The notes under the pieces: generated by a model
What the model saw: the letters and a program-made list of their open reading frames with translations, nothing else
Told to the model about the DNA's origin: nothing
Database searches by the model: none
Source: Gracilibacillus dipsosauri
GTDB taxonomy: Bacteria; Bacillota; Bacilli; Bacillales; Amphibacillaceae
NCBI RefSeq assembly: GCF_003176895.1
Contig: NZ_QGTD01000012.1
Span: forward strand, 1 to 51,842
Direction of reading: 5' to 3'
Length of the DNA: 51,842 bases
Program-made: the position numbers and the translations under genes
In this document: in pieces, positions 18,873 to 28,900 of the stretch
Numbering within the stretch: position 1 is the first letter of the stretch
Layout of the letters: each line of letters starts with the position of its first letter

Positions 18873-20324
18873 CTACTCTTTTTGTTTTGCCTTCTCCCAA
18901 AATATATCTAATTCAGCTAGAGTAAAATCCGTCCAATCCTTGCCACTATTCGCTACTTCTTTTTCGACAAATTGAAAACGATTCATAAACTTGTTATTTG
19001 TTCGCATTAATGCTATTTCTGGATTAATTTTATAATATCTTGCAAGATTAATCATTGCAAATAGAATATCTCCAAATTCTTTTTCTTTCTCGATTTGGTT
19101 TTCTTCCGCTAACGCTTCCCTCCATTCTACTATTTCCTCCTCCACCTTCTTCCTGATGTCTTCTGAATTATCCCAATCAAAGCCTACCTTCGCCGCCTTT
19201 TTTTGTAGATCTTCTGCTAATAGAGTTGCTGGCAATCCTTTGGTTATACCGTCCAATACCGAGGAGTGCTTGTCTTTTTTCTCTCTTTTCTTTATTTCCT
19301 GCCAGTTTCGTATAACATCCTCTTCCCCATCTACATGTACATTGCCAAAAACATGAGGATGTCTTCGAATCATTTTTTCCGTGATACTATATATTACGTC
19401 ATCGATGGTAAAATATCCTGCTTCTTCCGCAATTTCACTATGAAGCATTACTTGTAATAGAACATCACCTAGCTCCTCTGCAATTGCCTCATCATCTTCC
19501 CGATCTATCGCTTCTAACACCTCATAGACCTCTTCAATCAAGTACTTTTTTAATGATTCGTGGGTTTGCTTTTTATCCCATGGGCATCCATCTGGCCCTC
19601 GCAAAATATGGACAACCTCTCTCAATTGGGAAAATTGGTGATGGAGCTTTTCTTTAGTAATCGGTGGTATGTAGACACTTGTTAAGTTACTTAAATCTAC
19701 TTGTTGATCCAATGCCAGTAGTGGAATATGCTTGATTACCTCATTCTCACTGCCTACTGCCTCCGCTATGAAAATCATATGATCTGCAGGAAGATCCTCC
19801 AACAAGGTTAATTTTACCTCGGAGGCAACAAAAGAATCATAAACCTGACAAAATACAAGGTGTTGCTCATATTGTAGCTGATGTCTTAAAAAGCTTGTCG
19901 CATCTACCATTTGAAAGCCTTCAATTGGGTCAAAGCCAAATGCCCGAAACAGATCATCCAAAAAGCTCTGACCACCTGATATTTTCAATTCAATTTGATT
20001 ATGTTCCCGTAAGAGCTGTACCGTACGTTCTGCTAACATGGGATGGCCCGGTACCGCATAGAGAATTCGGTTCTTTTTTAATGCTTGGTTGATTAAGCAA
20101 TCGACAATCTCCTGATAAACGGCTTCAAACTGATCGTGCTTTTCATAAACCGTATCAAAGCTCTCGAATACAACCCCTTCTTCCTCTAATGATGAAATTA
20201 CTGGATGATCGATCGTGCGCACATAGCAAATATCCTTTGTGTCTATTAATTTTCGGTACAAGCCTAATGGTAATTGATGTATATCTCCACCACCAAGACC
20301 TATTACTTCAATGATTGGTTTCAT
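18873..20324 (-). CDS. mazG: MazG-type NTP pyrophosphohydrolase fused to a tetrapyrrole-methylase-like domain
   Basis: A 483-residue two-domain protein (YabN). Residues 1 to about 215 form a tetrapyrrole (corrin/porphyrin) methylase-like domain ('IEVIGLGGGDIHQLPLG', 'AVPGHPMLAERT'). Residues about 225-480 hold two MazG repeats: the first with metal-binding 'EEVYEVLEAIDREDD' and 'EELGDVLLQVMLH', the second with 'EFGDILFAMINLARYY'. MazG cleaves non-canonical or surplus NTPs. The target of the methylase-like part is not established. The start overlaps the 3' end of yabM by 17 bases, and rqcP follows after 28. Confidence 0.94.
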   Translation of the reverse strand: MKPIIEVIGLGGGDIHQLPLGLYRKLIDTKDICYVRTIDHPVISSLEEEGVVFESFDTVYEKHDQFEAVYQEIVDCLINQALKKNRILYAVPGHPMLAERTVQLLREHNQIELKISGGQSFLDDLFRAFGFDPIEGFQMVDATSFLRHQLQYEQHLVFCQVYDSFVASEVKLTLLEDLPADHMIFIAEAVGSENEVIKHIPLLALDQQVDLSNLTSVYIPPITKEKLHHQFSQLREVVHILRGPDGCPWDKKQTHESLKKYLIEEVYEVLEAIDREDDEAIAEELGDVLLQVMLHSEIAEEAGYFTIDDVIYSITEKMIRRHPHVFGNVHVDGEEDVIRNWQEIKKREKKDKHSSVLDGITKGLPATLLAEDLQKKAAKVGFDWDNSEDIRKKVEEEIVEWREALAEENQIEKEKEFGDILFAMINLARYYKINPEIALMRTNNKFMNRFQFVEKEVANSGKDWTDFTLAELDIFWEKAKQKE

Positions 20325-21897
20325 CTCTATTGACTCCTTTATAGTTCCATTTTTTCGGCATAGGAAGCTGGTTCCACTCTTCTTTTGTTAATATATTTAA
20401 CCATCGTAGACTAAATAGAAAAACTAAGAAACCAAGAACCACACTAAATAAGACAAATATGACTAATTCTAGTCGAGTTACTAGATGTAGAAGGTTATTG
20501 TTTAGAAATTTCAAAAGACATTCTATCGCGATCAGAAGTCCTGTTGCTAGAATAAGACGTAAAAGCGGGAGGTGAAGTAGCCTTTGTTTGATGACCCTTT
20601 TTCTTAATAGCCAGTAATTGATAACAAAGATAACCACAATCGTACACACGGTGGCAAGAGCATTACCACTAATTCCAAATGAAGGAACAAACCATTTATT
20701 TAATAAAATTTTTACCCATAATCCAAAAAAGATAAGAAAGGCTGTCCATTTCATATAGCCAAAACCTTGTAGTAAAGAAGCAACGACTAAAGTAAGTGGA
20801 CTGACTAAAAGAGTAAGTGCTAAAATACGCAAACTATTCGAACCAAGCCTATCAGTGAATAATAATTGGTTAATCTCTGGCATTAGGATCCATAAACCTG
20901 CTGTTGCACCAACAGACAACAATAAACAAAATTTTAACGATGACTGGATTTGGTTGAATGCATGCTTTTTGTTAGCATGCCAATTCTGCTTCGTTATTTC
21001 TGGCATTAACGCCATCGCAAAGGAAGACCCAACAACCGTCACAAGCTGAAGTAATGGCTGACCGCGATCGATAACTCCCTTCGCCTTCATCGCTTCTGTT
21101 GTAGAAAGTCCATATTCCACTAGCCCTGGCACAACCGTAACAGAATCTGCAAATTGCATTAATAACAATAGCATATGGTTTAAGCTAATCACGATTCCAC
21201 CAAAGATGATCGTACTCCATAGACTACTGAATCCAAATACCCTTTCTTCCATTCCATCACACAAAGGCCCTTTCTTTCGATGAAAAAGTAAATATAAGGT
21301 AGAGGCAAGGAATGCTACAGTTGTAGCCAATACTGCGCCATCTGCAATCCGATAAACAGAAAGATAGCCTAAAGAGATGAAAGCAGCTGTACCAATAATG
21401 ATACAAGCACGAATTAGTTGTTCGATTAACTGAGAATTTGCTGTAAGGTACATCCTTTTTTCTGATTGTTGTATTCCCCTGAGTAAGGACAAGATGGGAA
21501 CAAAAAGAAATATCCACGCCACTAGTTTTAATGCCTCTACTAGGTCCTCATCCCCCATCCATAAAGCTATCTGTGAACGGAAACAATAGATAAGCAAGAA
21601 GAGAAACACATGGAAAAGAAGCAGGACCCCTATTATATTTTTCGATAGCGGTTTTGATGCTTTTGCTTTATTTTCAGCTAAAAATTTAGCGATCGCGGAA
21701 GGAAATCCATAAAGGGCTATGGTGATAGCAATCCCAATAATTGGATAGATTTGCTGATAAATATAAAAACCGATATCACCGGTTAGGTTCTGTAATGGTA
21801 TGCGATAAAAGGCACTAATAACCTTACCTATTATGCCAGCAAATACTAGTGCAAAGGCACCTTTATATATTTGCTTATTTTTAGTTGAATGATTCAT
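20308..21897 (-). CDS. yabM: Polysaccharide-type flippase of the MurJ/SpoVB superfamily (YabM)
   Basis: A 529-residue integral membrane protein with about 14 predicted spans, of the MOP exporter superfamily that contains SpoVB, MurJ and Wzx. The N-terminal 'GALALVFAGIIGKVISAFYRIPL' type segment (read in the protein as 'FAGIIGKVISAFYRIPLQN') is typical of SpoVB-like proteins. The substrate is probably a lipid-linked glycan, but which one is unknown; position matches B. subtilis yabM rather than spoVB. In B. subtilis it directly follows spoVT, whereas here glcT-ptsG lies between them. Confidence 0.88.
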   Translation of the reverse strand: MNHSTKNKQIYKGAFALVFAGIIGKVISAFYRIPLQNLTGDIGFYIYQQIYPIIGIAITIALYGFPSAIAKFLAENKAKASKPLSKNIIGVLLLFHVFLFLLIYCFRSQIALWMGDEDLVEALKLVAWIFLFVPILSLLRGIQQSEKRMYLTANSQLIEQLIRACIIIGTAAFISLGYLSVYRIADGAVLATTVAFLASTLYLLFHRKKGPLCDGMEERVFGFSSLWSTIIFGGIVISLNHMLLLLMQFADSVTVVPGLVEYGLSTTEAMKAKGVIDRGQPLLQLVTVVGSSFAMALMPEITKQNWHANKKHAFNQIQSSLKFCLLLSVGATAGLWILMPEINQLLFTDRLGSNSLRILALTLLVSPLTLVVASLLQGFGYMKWTAFLIFFGLWVKILLNKWFVPSFGISGNALATVCTIVVIFVINYWLLRKRVIKQRLLHLPLLRLILATGLLIAIECLLKFLNNNLLHLVTRLELVIFVLFSVVLGFLVFLFSLRWLNILTKEEWNQLPMPKKWNYKGVNRDETNH

Positions 21898-22027
21898 CTA
21901 TTTCTTCCTTCAATGATGTTTTTTTTATTATAGCATAGATGTGAATCGTACAAATGGCTGCTTAGGAATGTATAACCCAGTGAGTGCCATAGGGGCTATA
22001 GTGAGATTTTGATCATAGTGAGGCATT

Positions 22028-22067
22028 AAAAAGCTCTCTCCCTAGCCAACTGACCAGGAAGAGAGCT
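22028..22067 (-). terminator. ptsG terminator
   Basis: Minus-strand hairpin with 11-base arms near 22057-22067 and 22032-22042 (AGCTCTCTTCC/GGGAGAGAGCT) and a 14-base loop, ending in U residues, 9 bases past the ptsG stop. Confidence 0.8.
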
Positions 22068-22075
22068 CCAAGCAT

Positions 22076-24097
22076 TTATTGTATTTGTATAATATTTTGG
22101 TCTTCTTTATTTACTTTACCAGAGACTTTCACACTAACTTCTTGGTCTTCTTGTAAATTAGTGAAGATAACTGGCGTTACTGTAGAAGGGGCATTTTGTT
22201 CGACAAAGGCTAAATCCACTTCCATTAGGACTTGGCCTTGCTTTACCTCATCGCCTTCTTCTATTTTGGCCGTAAAACCTTCTCCTTTTAAATTAACCGT
22301 ATCGATACCGATATGGATTAGAATCTCTGTTCCATTGTCCGCTAAAATACCGATAGCGTGCTTTGTTGGGAAGATATTGATGATTTTACCATTCACTGGT
22401 GAAACTATTTCACCTTGAGATGGTTTAATCGCAAATCCATCCCCCATCATTTTTTGTGAAAAGACTTGATCTGGCACCTCTGATAATGGCATGATTTCAC
22501 CTGTCATCGGGCTAGTGAAATCTAGATCGCCTTCTATATTAGCTGACGCAGCTACTGTCTCTTCTTTATTATCAGTAGCTTTTTTCGTTGGTGTTTTACC
22601 ATCCATAATATCTTGCATTTGACCTCTTAATGTATCTGAAACAGGTCCATAAATTGCTTGAATATTATTTCCTACTTCCATTACTCCAGAAGCACCAAGC
22701 TTTTTCAAACGTCCTTTATCCACTTTGTTTTTATCATCTACACTAACACGGAGACGGGTAATACATGCATCCAAGTTCGTAATATTACCCTTGCCACCCA
22801 TTGCTTCCAAGATCTCATAAGGACGATCATCTACTTCGCCTTCATCATCGCTATCTTCTGCCTCATCTTCACGGCCCGGTGTCGCTAGGTTGAATTTTTG
22901 AATGGCAAATCGGAAACCAAAGTAATAAATAACCGAGAAGACCAATCCAACAATAATTACCCACCACCAGTCTGTACGGTTAGGCATAACACCGAATAGA
23001 AGGAAGTCAATCAGACCACCTGAGAATGTCATACCAATTTTAACATCTAGTAAATACATCGTCATAAACGATAAACCAGCAAAAATTGCATGAATTCCAA
23101 ATAATAATGGTGCAACGAATAAGAATGAGAATTCAAGTGGTTCTGTAATCCCTGTTAAGAAAGAAGTTAATGCAGCAGAGAACATAATCCCTCCAACTAC
23201 CTTTTTTCTTTCCGGTTTTGCTGTATGATAAATAGCTAATGCCGCAGCAGGAAGTCCAAACATCATGAACGGGAATTTACCTGTCATGAAATTACCTGCC
23301 GTAAAGTCTACCCCATCCTTCAATTGCTCGAAGAAAATACTTTGGTCACCACGAATGATTTCTCCAGCAGCATTCGTATATTGTCCAAATTCGAACCAGA
23401 ATGGAGAATAGAAAATGTGATGTAACCCAAATGGAATTAACCCTCTTTCAATCACACCAAATACAAATGTTGATATCGTGCGGTTTGTTTCTAGCATAAA
23501 ATGAGAAACCGCATTAAGCCCTTCTTGTGCAAATGGCCATACTAAAAACATGATAATACCTAATATTAAGGATGAAAAGGCTGTAATAATAGGAACAAAA
23601 CGCTTTCCTGCAAAGAATCCTAAAAATTGTGGAAGCTCTATATTGAAATACCGATTGTACATAAAGGCTGCTAATATACCGACAATGATCCCGCCAAACA
23701 CTCCTGTTTGCAATGTCGGAATCCCTAGGACACTTGCGTAGGCTGGATTTGAAGTCATTTCTGCTGTGATATCTCCAAATACACCCATCGTGACATTCAT
23801 GATTAAGTAACCGATGATAGCCGCAAGTCCAGCAACCCCATCACCTTTTGCTAAACCGATTGCAACACCGACAGCAAATAGTAATGGTAGGTTATCAAAT
23901 ACGATTCCACCTGCTTCTGACATTACTTCTAATATTTTTTGTACGGTTGCATTACCGAACCACGGGAATTGTTCGACCCATTGATCCTGTGCAAAGCTTG
24001 TACCAAATGCAAGCAGTATACCTGCAGCCGGTAATAAAGCAACCGGTAGCATTAAAGCTTTACCGACTTTTTGCAATGTACCAAATATGTTGGACAT
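22076..24097 (-). CDS. ptsG: Glucose-family PTS transporter, EIICBA
   Basis: Imports and phosphorylates glucose or a close relative. The 673 residues run IIC-IIB-IIA: a membrane IIC domain of about ten spans (residues 1-390), the IIB domain (about 420-500) with phospho-cysteine in '[12 protein letters not shown]', and the IIA domain (about 530-660) with the active histidine in '[13 protein letters not shown]'. AGGAGG lies 9 bases before the ATG at 24097; the longer open frame upstream runs into the antiterminator stem and is not used. Expression should depend on GlcT. The gene pair interrupts the conserved spoVT-yabM junction. Confidence 0.96.
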   Translation of the reverse strand: MSNIFGTLQKVGKALMLPVALLPAAGILLAFGTSFAQDQWVEQFPWFGNATVQKILEVMSEAGGIVFDNLPLLFAVGVAIGLAKGDGVAGLAAIIGYLIMNVTMGVFGDITAEMTSNPAYASVLGIPTLQTGVFGGIIVGILAAFMYNRYFNIELPQFLGFFAGKRFVPIITAFSSLILGIIMFLVWPFAQEGLNAVSHFMLETNRTISTFVFGVIERGLIPFGLHHIFYSPFWFEFGQYTNAAGEIIRGDQSIFFEQLKDGVDFTAGNFMTGKFPFMMFGLPAAALAIYHTAKPERKKVVGGIMFSAALTSFLTGITEPLEFSFLFVAPLLFGIHAIFAGLSFMTMYLLDVKIGMTFSGGLIDFLLFGVMPNRTDWWWVIIVGLVFSVIYYFGFRFAIQKFNLATPGREDEAEDSDDEGEVDDRPYEILEAMGGKGNITNLDACITRLRVSVDDKNKVDKGRLKKLGASGVMEVGNNIQAIYGPVSDTLRGQMQDIMDGKTPTKKATDNKEETVAASANIEGDLDFTSPMTGEIMPLSEVPDQVFSQKMMGDGFAIKPSQGEIVSPVNGKIINIFPTKHAIGILADNGTEILIHIGIDTVNLKGEGFTAKIEEGDEVKQGQVLMEVDLAFVEQNAPSTVTPVIFTNLQEDQEVSVKVSGKVNKEDQNIIQIQ

Positions 24098-24130
24098 GTT
24101 AATTTTCCTCCTTCTTGTTTGTATTGCAAC

Positions 24131-24235
24131 AAAAAAGGCATGAGTAAAATGCATTTAGATCCTATGGTATATACTTCTCCCCATAGAATAACCTAAAACA
24201 TCCATTTTACTCATGCCTGATCGTATCAGTAACAC
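24131..24235 (-). promoter_or_regulatory. GlcT antitermination switch: RAT overlapping the ptsG leader terminator
   Basis: On the minus strand a perfect 16-bp terminator stem (arms 24203-24218 and 24136-24151) ends in six U residues before ptsG. The sequence running into the 5' arm, GTTACTGATACGATCAGG (24217-24234), closely resembles the ribonucleic antiterminator of B. subtilis ptsG. GlcT bound there would prevent the terminator from forming. The element begins 3 bases after the glcT stop codon, leaving no room for a separate ptsG promoter downstream of glcT. Confidence 0.92.
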
Positions 24236-24236
24236 G

Positions 24237-25079
24237 TTATGATGATTGCGTTAATCGTTGTAGGTGAATGGTCAGATAAAGTACTTCTGACTCATCTACA
24301 CGTGTATGCAGTTGTTGTTGCATTACTTTAATTAATTTCCAAGCAAGATTATAGCATATGGGATAAGTCGATTTCAACACTTTTGCTAAATTCGTTTCTT
24401 GCCCTAATGTTTCCCCTTCGTATACCCTTTCAATCGCACGATGCAAATGCTGAATTAAGCGGTTATAATTAATGCCTTGGCGATCGAGTTGAATGCCTAG
24501 ATTTTCTTCAATAATTTCTACAAGCTTGGCAATCAATTGATGATGCCGATTCATATCTCGTAATGATTTATCTGTCACTGCACTGTGAATATGCAGCGCT
24601 ATAAATCCAACTTCCCCTGGGGGAAATGCGACACCTATTTTCTCCTGCAAGACTTGAACAACCTCTTGTGCTACTTGGAATTCCTTTGGGTATAAGGATT
24701 CAATCTCAAACAAAAAAGGATTGGAAAATTGTACATTTTGATTGGCACGATTTATTGCAAATGATAAGTGATCGGTTAAAGCAACATGAATGTGTTCATA
24801 TAATGTCTCACCCATCCGCTTCTCAATTAATACCATCACATCATTTAATATCTCGAGCAAATCTTGATCTACATAGGATATGAGTTGTCTGTATTGTTCC
24901 TGTTCCTGCTCATCCTTTAATAAAAACGTTTTCTCTGCTTGATCCTCTGGTACAACATCTCCCTTTTTCTTGCCGAAGCCGATCCCTTTACCAATAAGGA
25001 TAACTTCTTTATAAAGAGGATGAGAAGCTATGAGTACATTATTGTTTAGTGCTTTTTTGACGATTATTTTCTCCTCCAC
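24237..25079 (-). CDS. glcT: PTS-regulated transcription antiterminator GlcT
   Basis: BglG/SacY-family RNA-binding protein controlling ptsG. The 280 residues comprise an N-terminal CAT RNA-binding domain (1-60, 'VKKALNNNVLIASH'), then PRD1 (about 70-170, His in 'HIHVALTDH') and PRD2 (about 175-280, 'FIALHIHSAVTDKSL'). The PRDs are phosphorylated by the PTS. I choose the GTG at 25079: GTGAGGTG lies 6 bases upstream and this start gives the same N-terminal length as B. subtilis GlcT. The ATG at 25100 lacks a good site. Confidence 0.95.
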   Translation of the reverse strand: MEEKIIVKKALNNNVLIASHPLYKEVILIGKGIGFGKKKGDVVPEDQAEKTFLLKDEQEQEQYRQLISYVDQDLLEILNDVMVLIEKRMGETLYEHIHVALTDHLSFAINRANQNVQFSNPFLFEIESLYPKEFQVAQEVVQVLQEKIGVAFPPGEVGFIALHIHSAVTDKSLRDMNRHHQLIAKLVEIIEENLGIQLDRQGINYNRLIQHLHRAIERVYEGETLGQETNLAKVLKSTYPICYNLAWKLIKVMQQQLHTRVDESEVLYLTIHLQRLTQSS

Positions 25080-25139
25080 CAGTTTCACCTCACTTACCAT
25101 CTTCTATCTTACTAAAAACGACAGAGATAGCCAAACCGA

Positions 25140-25200
25140 AAAGCTTTTTCTTATACTTTGGGCATCAACATTTTCGCATCTTCGCCTTCCTAGTGTACAA
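25140..25200. repeat. Intergenic repeat, copy C (partial, diverged)
   Basis: Between glcT and the spoVT terminator. It resembles copy A over about 60 bases: AGCTTTTTCTTATACTTTGG, then TCAACATTTTCGC and CTTCCTA in the same order. The outer ends of the element are missing or too diverged to call. Confidence 0.6.
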
Positions 25201-25202
25201 TA

Positions 25203-25240
25203 AAAAACTAGTGCATGAGATTTCTCAGGCACTAGTTTTC
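25203..25240 (-). terminator. spoVT terminator
   Basis: Minus-strand stem AAAACTAGTGC.../...GCACTAGTTTT with one inner mismatch, followed by U residues, 13 bases after the spoVT stop. Confidence 0.85.
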
Positions 25241-25252
25241 CTATCGGTCTTT

Positions 25253-25789
25253 TTAATCCATCTGTTTAGCTAAAAATTGACTAGCGGTATGGGCGGCCTT
25301 TTCTTCTACCTTGCCGAATTCTTTCTTTTCTCTTGTAAAAATGACCAAGCAGCCAATTGGATCACCATTTGCTACAATGGGATATAAAAGATGTGCTTCC
25401 AATTCCTCTTCCTTATTCTCGACTAGCTCTACATTTGCTGCTTCTTTTTGCATCACTAGCTTTCGACCTTCCATTGCTTCATCTATTTTCTTGGAAATAT
25501 GCTTACCTAAATATTCCTTCTTAGACTCTCCGGCAACTGCAATAATATCGTCACGATCACTAATTAATACAGATAAACCTAAGGATTCATATAATGCCTC
25601 CGCATATTCTGTTGCAAAATCACCTAATTCACTGATTGGTGAGTATTTTTTTAGAATCACTTCCCCATCTCGATCTACAAAGATCTCCAAAGGATCTCCT
25701 TCACGAATTCGCAATGTTCTACGAATTTCCTTAGGGATTACAACCCTTCCTAAATCATCAATGCGTCGTACAATTCCTGTAGCCTTCAT
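25253..25789 (-). CDS. spoVT: Stage V sporulation transcription factor SpoVT
   Basis: Forespore regulator that tunes sigma-G genes. The 178 residues comprise an AbrB-type swapped-hairpin DNA-binding domain (1-52, 'KATGIVRRIDDLGRVVIPKEI') and a GAF-like domain (about 58-178). It is highly similar at its N-terminus to abrB at 43.4 kb, as expected for this family. It has its own sigma-G-like promoter and a strong terminator, so it is probably monocistronic. The genes to its 3' side differ from B. subtilis because of glcT-ptsG. Confidence 0.97.
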   Translation of the reverse strand: MKATGIVRRIDDLGRVVIPKEIRRTLRIREGDPLEIFVDRDGEVILKKYSPISELGDFATEYAEALYESLGLSVLISDRDDIIAVAGESKKEYLGKHISKKIDEAMEGRKLVMQKEAANVELVENKEEELEAHLLYPIVANGDPIGCLVIFTREKKEFGKVEEKAAHTASQFLAKQMD

Positions 25790-25870
25790 AATTAAATCAT
25801 GACCTCTCTTTCCATTTTTAACATATAAACAATTATTTCTCCAACTGATGAAATAATTATGTTGTAAGGT

Positions 25871-25900
25871 TAGTATGATTTAATTATTAGAAAACTATAC
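25871..25900 (-). promoter_or_regulatory. spoVT promoter, sigma-G type
   Basis: Minus-strand GTATA (25896-25900), 18-base spacer and CATACTA (25871-25877). This matches the sigma-G pattern GNATR-N18-CATNNTA exactly, and B. subtilis spoVT is sigma-G dependent. Confidence 0.8.
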
Positions 25901-25927
25901 AAAATTACCATATATTTTCTAACTTAC

Positions 25928-28900
25928 TTACCCGACAGGGGTCTGTTTCATCTCCTTTAATGCTTGAATGAAGGACTCTAACACTTCATAGCGTTTAAGC
26001 TTCGGTTCTCTACTAAAGCGGAATTTAACCTTTAATTGGCGATTTTCGGTTCCTAGCTGAATCATTCTCCCGTATTGATTAGCAAATTCAAACAGCTTTG
26101 CTCCATCTATTTCTTGACTTCTATCTTCCTCTACTAATAGCTCCATTTGGTGATTTTTTTCGGTAATGGACTCAATTCTCTCTTTCTTTGCCTGCATCTT
26201 TAAAGTCGTGACAAGGAATAGGTTCTCTACCTCTTCTGGATAGTCGCCAAATCGATCGATCAATTCATCTCTTAAATCGTGGATATCCTCTTGTGTCATG
26301 ATAGCTTGGAATCTTTTATACATGTCAATTTTTTGTTTTTCATCTTCAATGTAATTATCAGGAATATAGGCATCTATCTTCAAATCAAGCTCGACCTCAA
26401 ATGGCTTCACTTCTTCCAAGGATTTACCCTGCTTCTTCGCCTGTACTGCTTCATTTAACATTTGGGAATACATATCAAACCCAACCGAATCAATAAACCC
26501 ATGCTGCTGTGCTCCTAGAATATTCCCTGCACCACGAATCGATAAATCGCGCATAGCTATTTTAAAGCCTGACCCAAGCTCCGTAAATTCCTTGATTGCC
26601 TGCAACCTTTTTTCAGACACTTCTGTTAAAATCTTATCTTGTTGATAGGTGAAATAAGCATAAGCAACACGATTAGAGCGACCAACCCGACCTCTTAATT
26701 GGTACAATTGGCTAAGTCCCATATGATCAGCATTATATACAATAAGTGTATTGACATTTGGTATGTCGACACCTGTTTCGATAATCGTTGTACTAACTAA
26801 GACATCGGCTTCTCCTTCTAGGAAAGAGAACATCACATTCTCTAGCTCCGTTTCTTTCATTTGCCCATGTGCAACGACCACACGCGCATCTTCCACTAAT
26901 GCTTGGATATCCTGCGCTACTTTCTCTATCGATTCTACTCGATTGTATAAGAAAAACACCTGCCCACCACGAGCTAATTCTCTTTCGATTGCTTCCCTGA
27001 CGAGCGGCCCATTATATTCCATTACATATGTCTGGATAGGAAAACGATTTTCAGGAGGTGTTTCAATGACAGACAGGTCTCTCACGCCGAGCATAGACAT
27101 ATGCAAGGTTCTCGGAATTGGTGTTGCTGTTAGTGTGAGTACATCTACATTTGTTTTTAATTGTTTTATTTTTTCCTTGTGCTTTACACCAAACCGTTGT
27201 TCTTCATCGACAATTAATAGCCCTAACTCCTTATAGGTAACATCTTTGGATAGTAAACGGTGTGTGCCTATCACAAGATCAACCATGCCATTTTTTAGTC
27301 CTTTAAGTGTCTCTGTTTGTTGCTTCCTTGTTCTAAAACGACTCAATAAGCTTACATTGACCGGATAATCTTGAAATCTCTCCATAACGGTTTCATAGTG
27401 TTGCTGTGCAAGGATCGTCGTCGGTACTAGTATCGCAACTTGTTTACCATCTGCAATGGCCTTAAAGGCGGCGCGAATCGCTACTTCTGTCTTTCCATAG
27501 CCAACATCCCCGCATAATAATCGATCCATTGGGCGTTCCTTTTCCATATCCTGTTTGATTTCTTCAATACAGCGAAGTTGATCGTCCGTTTCTTGATAAG
27601 GAAAGGCCGCCTCAAATTCTCTTTGCATCTCGGTATCCTCCGAAAATGCATAACCCTTTGCCGCTTCACGCTCTGCATACAGCTTGATTAAGTCATCGGC
27701 AATATCTTCTACCTTAGACTGGACCTTACTTTTTACTTTCTTCCAATCATTACCACCTAGTTTGTATAACTTCGGTTCTTTCCCTTCTGATCCCACATAT
27801 TTTTGGACAAGATCAATTTGGTCGATTGGAACAAAAAGCTTATCATCACCGGAATACTTTAACAGCATAAAATCCTTGTGTAGTCCATTGACTTCTAATG
27901 TCTCTATTCCTACATATCTACCGATCCCGTGATTCGTATGAACCACGTAATCCCCAATTTGTAGCTCTTGGTAGCTTTTAATTCTTTCCGCATTGGAGAT
28001 TTTTTGCTTTCTTTTTGTTCGTACTGTCTGTTGCTTAAATAGCTCACTATCTGTTAAAACAGCTAGCTTATGCAGCGGAATTTCAAAGCCACCGCTTATA
28101 TTTCCTGTCGTTATACATGGTGTCTGTACAGGTAAGGAAGGAATGGTTTCCAGAACACTCGCAGTCATCTTATAATCTTCAAGGACGGAATGAATCTTTT
28201 CGACCCGTTTTTTATTTGGCGCCAGAATAATGACAGAGTATCCGGCCTTTTGCCATCTTTCCATTTCATTTTGCAACAAGTTCATTTGACCGTGAAATTG
28301 CTGCATTCCTCTACTAGATAAATTGACAATATTAGCAGGATTCGTATTCGGAATATGGCGCAAAAAGACAGACATGTACAGACGTTGTCTATCCATTTTG
28401 GCCCAAGTGTCTGGCCAATCAAAGGATAAATGCATATCACTTACCGCCTGATTCCTGCTTAAATGATCCTTTAACCATTCTCCTTCTTCCTCATCTAGGT
28501 GGAGAGCCGTTTCTTGAATTCTGCTCATCTCATCTAAAATGATCAGACCATCCTTCGGTAAATAATCTAACAAACTAGTTTGCACTGGATAAAAGTAAGA
28601 AATATATCTTTTCATTTCTTGAAAGCGCTCGCATTGGTTCAGACGTTCAATGTCTGCTGTAATTGCTTTTTCTAGAGCTTGTTGATCGGCTTTATTTTTT
28701 GTTTTCTTTAATGTCTGCTGAAGTGCGTGCTCTATTCGTTGTGCTGCCGTAACTAAGTCCTCATCAGTAGCTAAAAGCTCTGTTGCTGGACCGATTGTTA
28801 CTTGGTCGAGCTTTTTCAAGGATCGTTGAGTTTCGGCATCGAAAAAACGGATCGAGTCAACTTCATCATCAAATAATTCAATTCGGATAGGATCCTCGTC

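Noticed and set aside
25311-25802. A long plus-strand frame opposite spoVT (163 codons)
   Set aside because: Exact antisense of spoVT, Ser-rich as mirror frames are, without promoter or recognisable domain.
26751-27236. A 161-codon plus-strand frame opposite mfd
   Set aside because: Lies wholly antisense to the conserved helicase region of mfd; its composition mirrors that gene.
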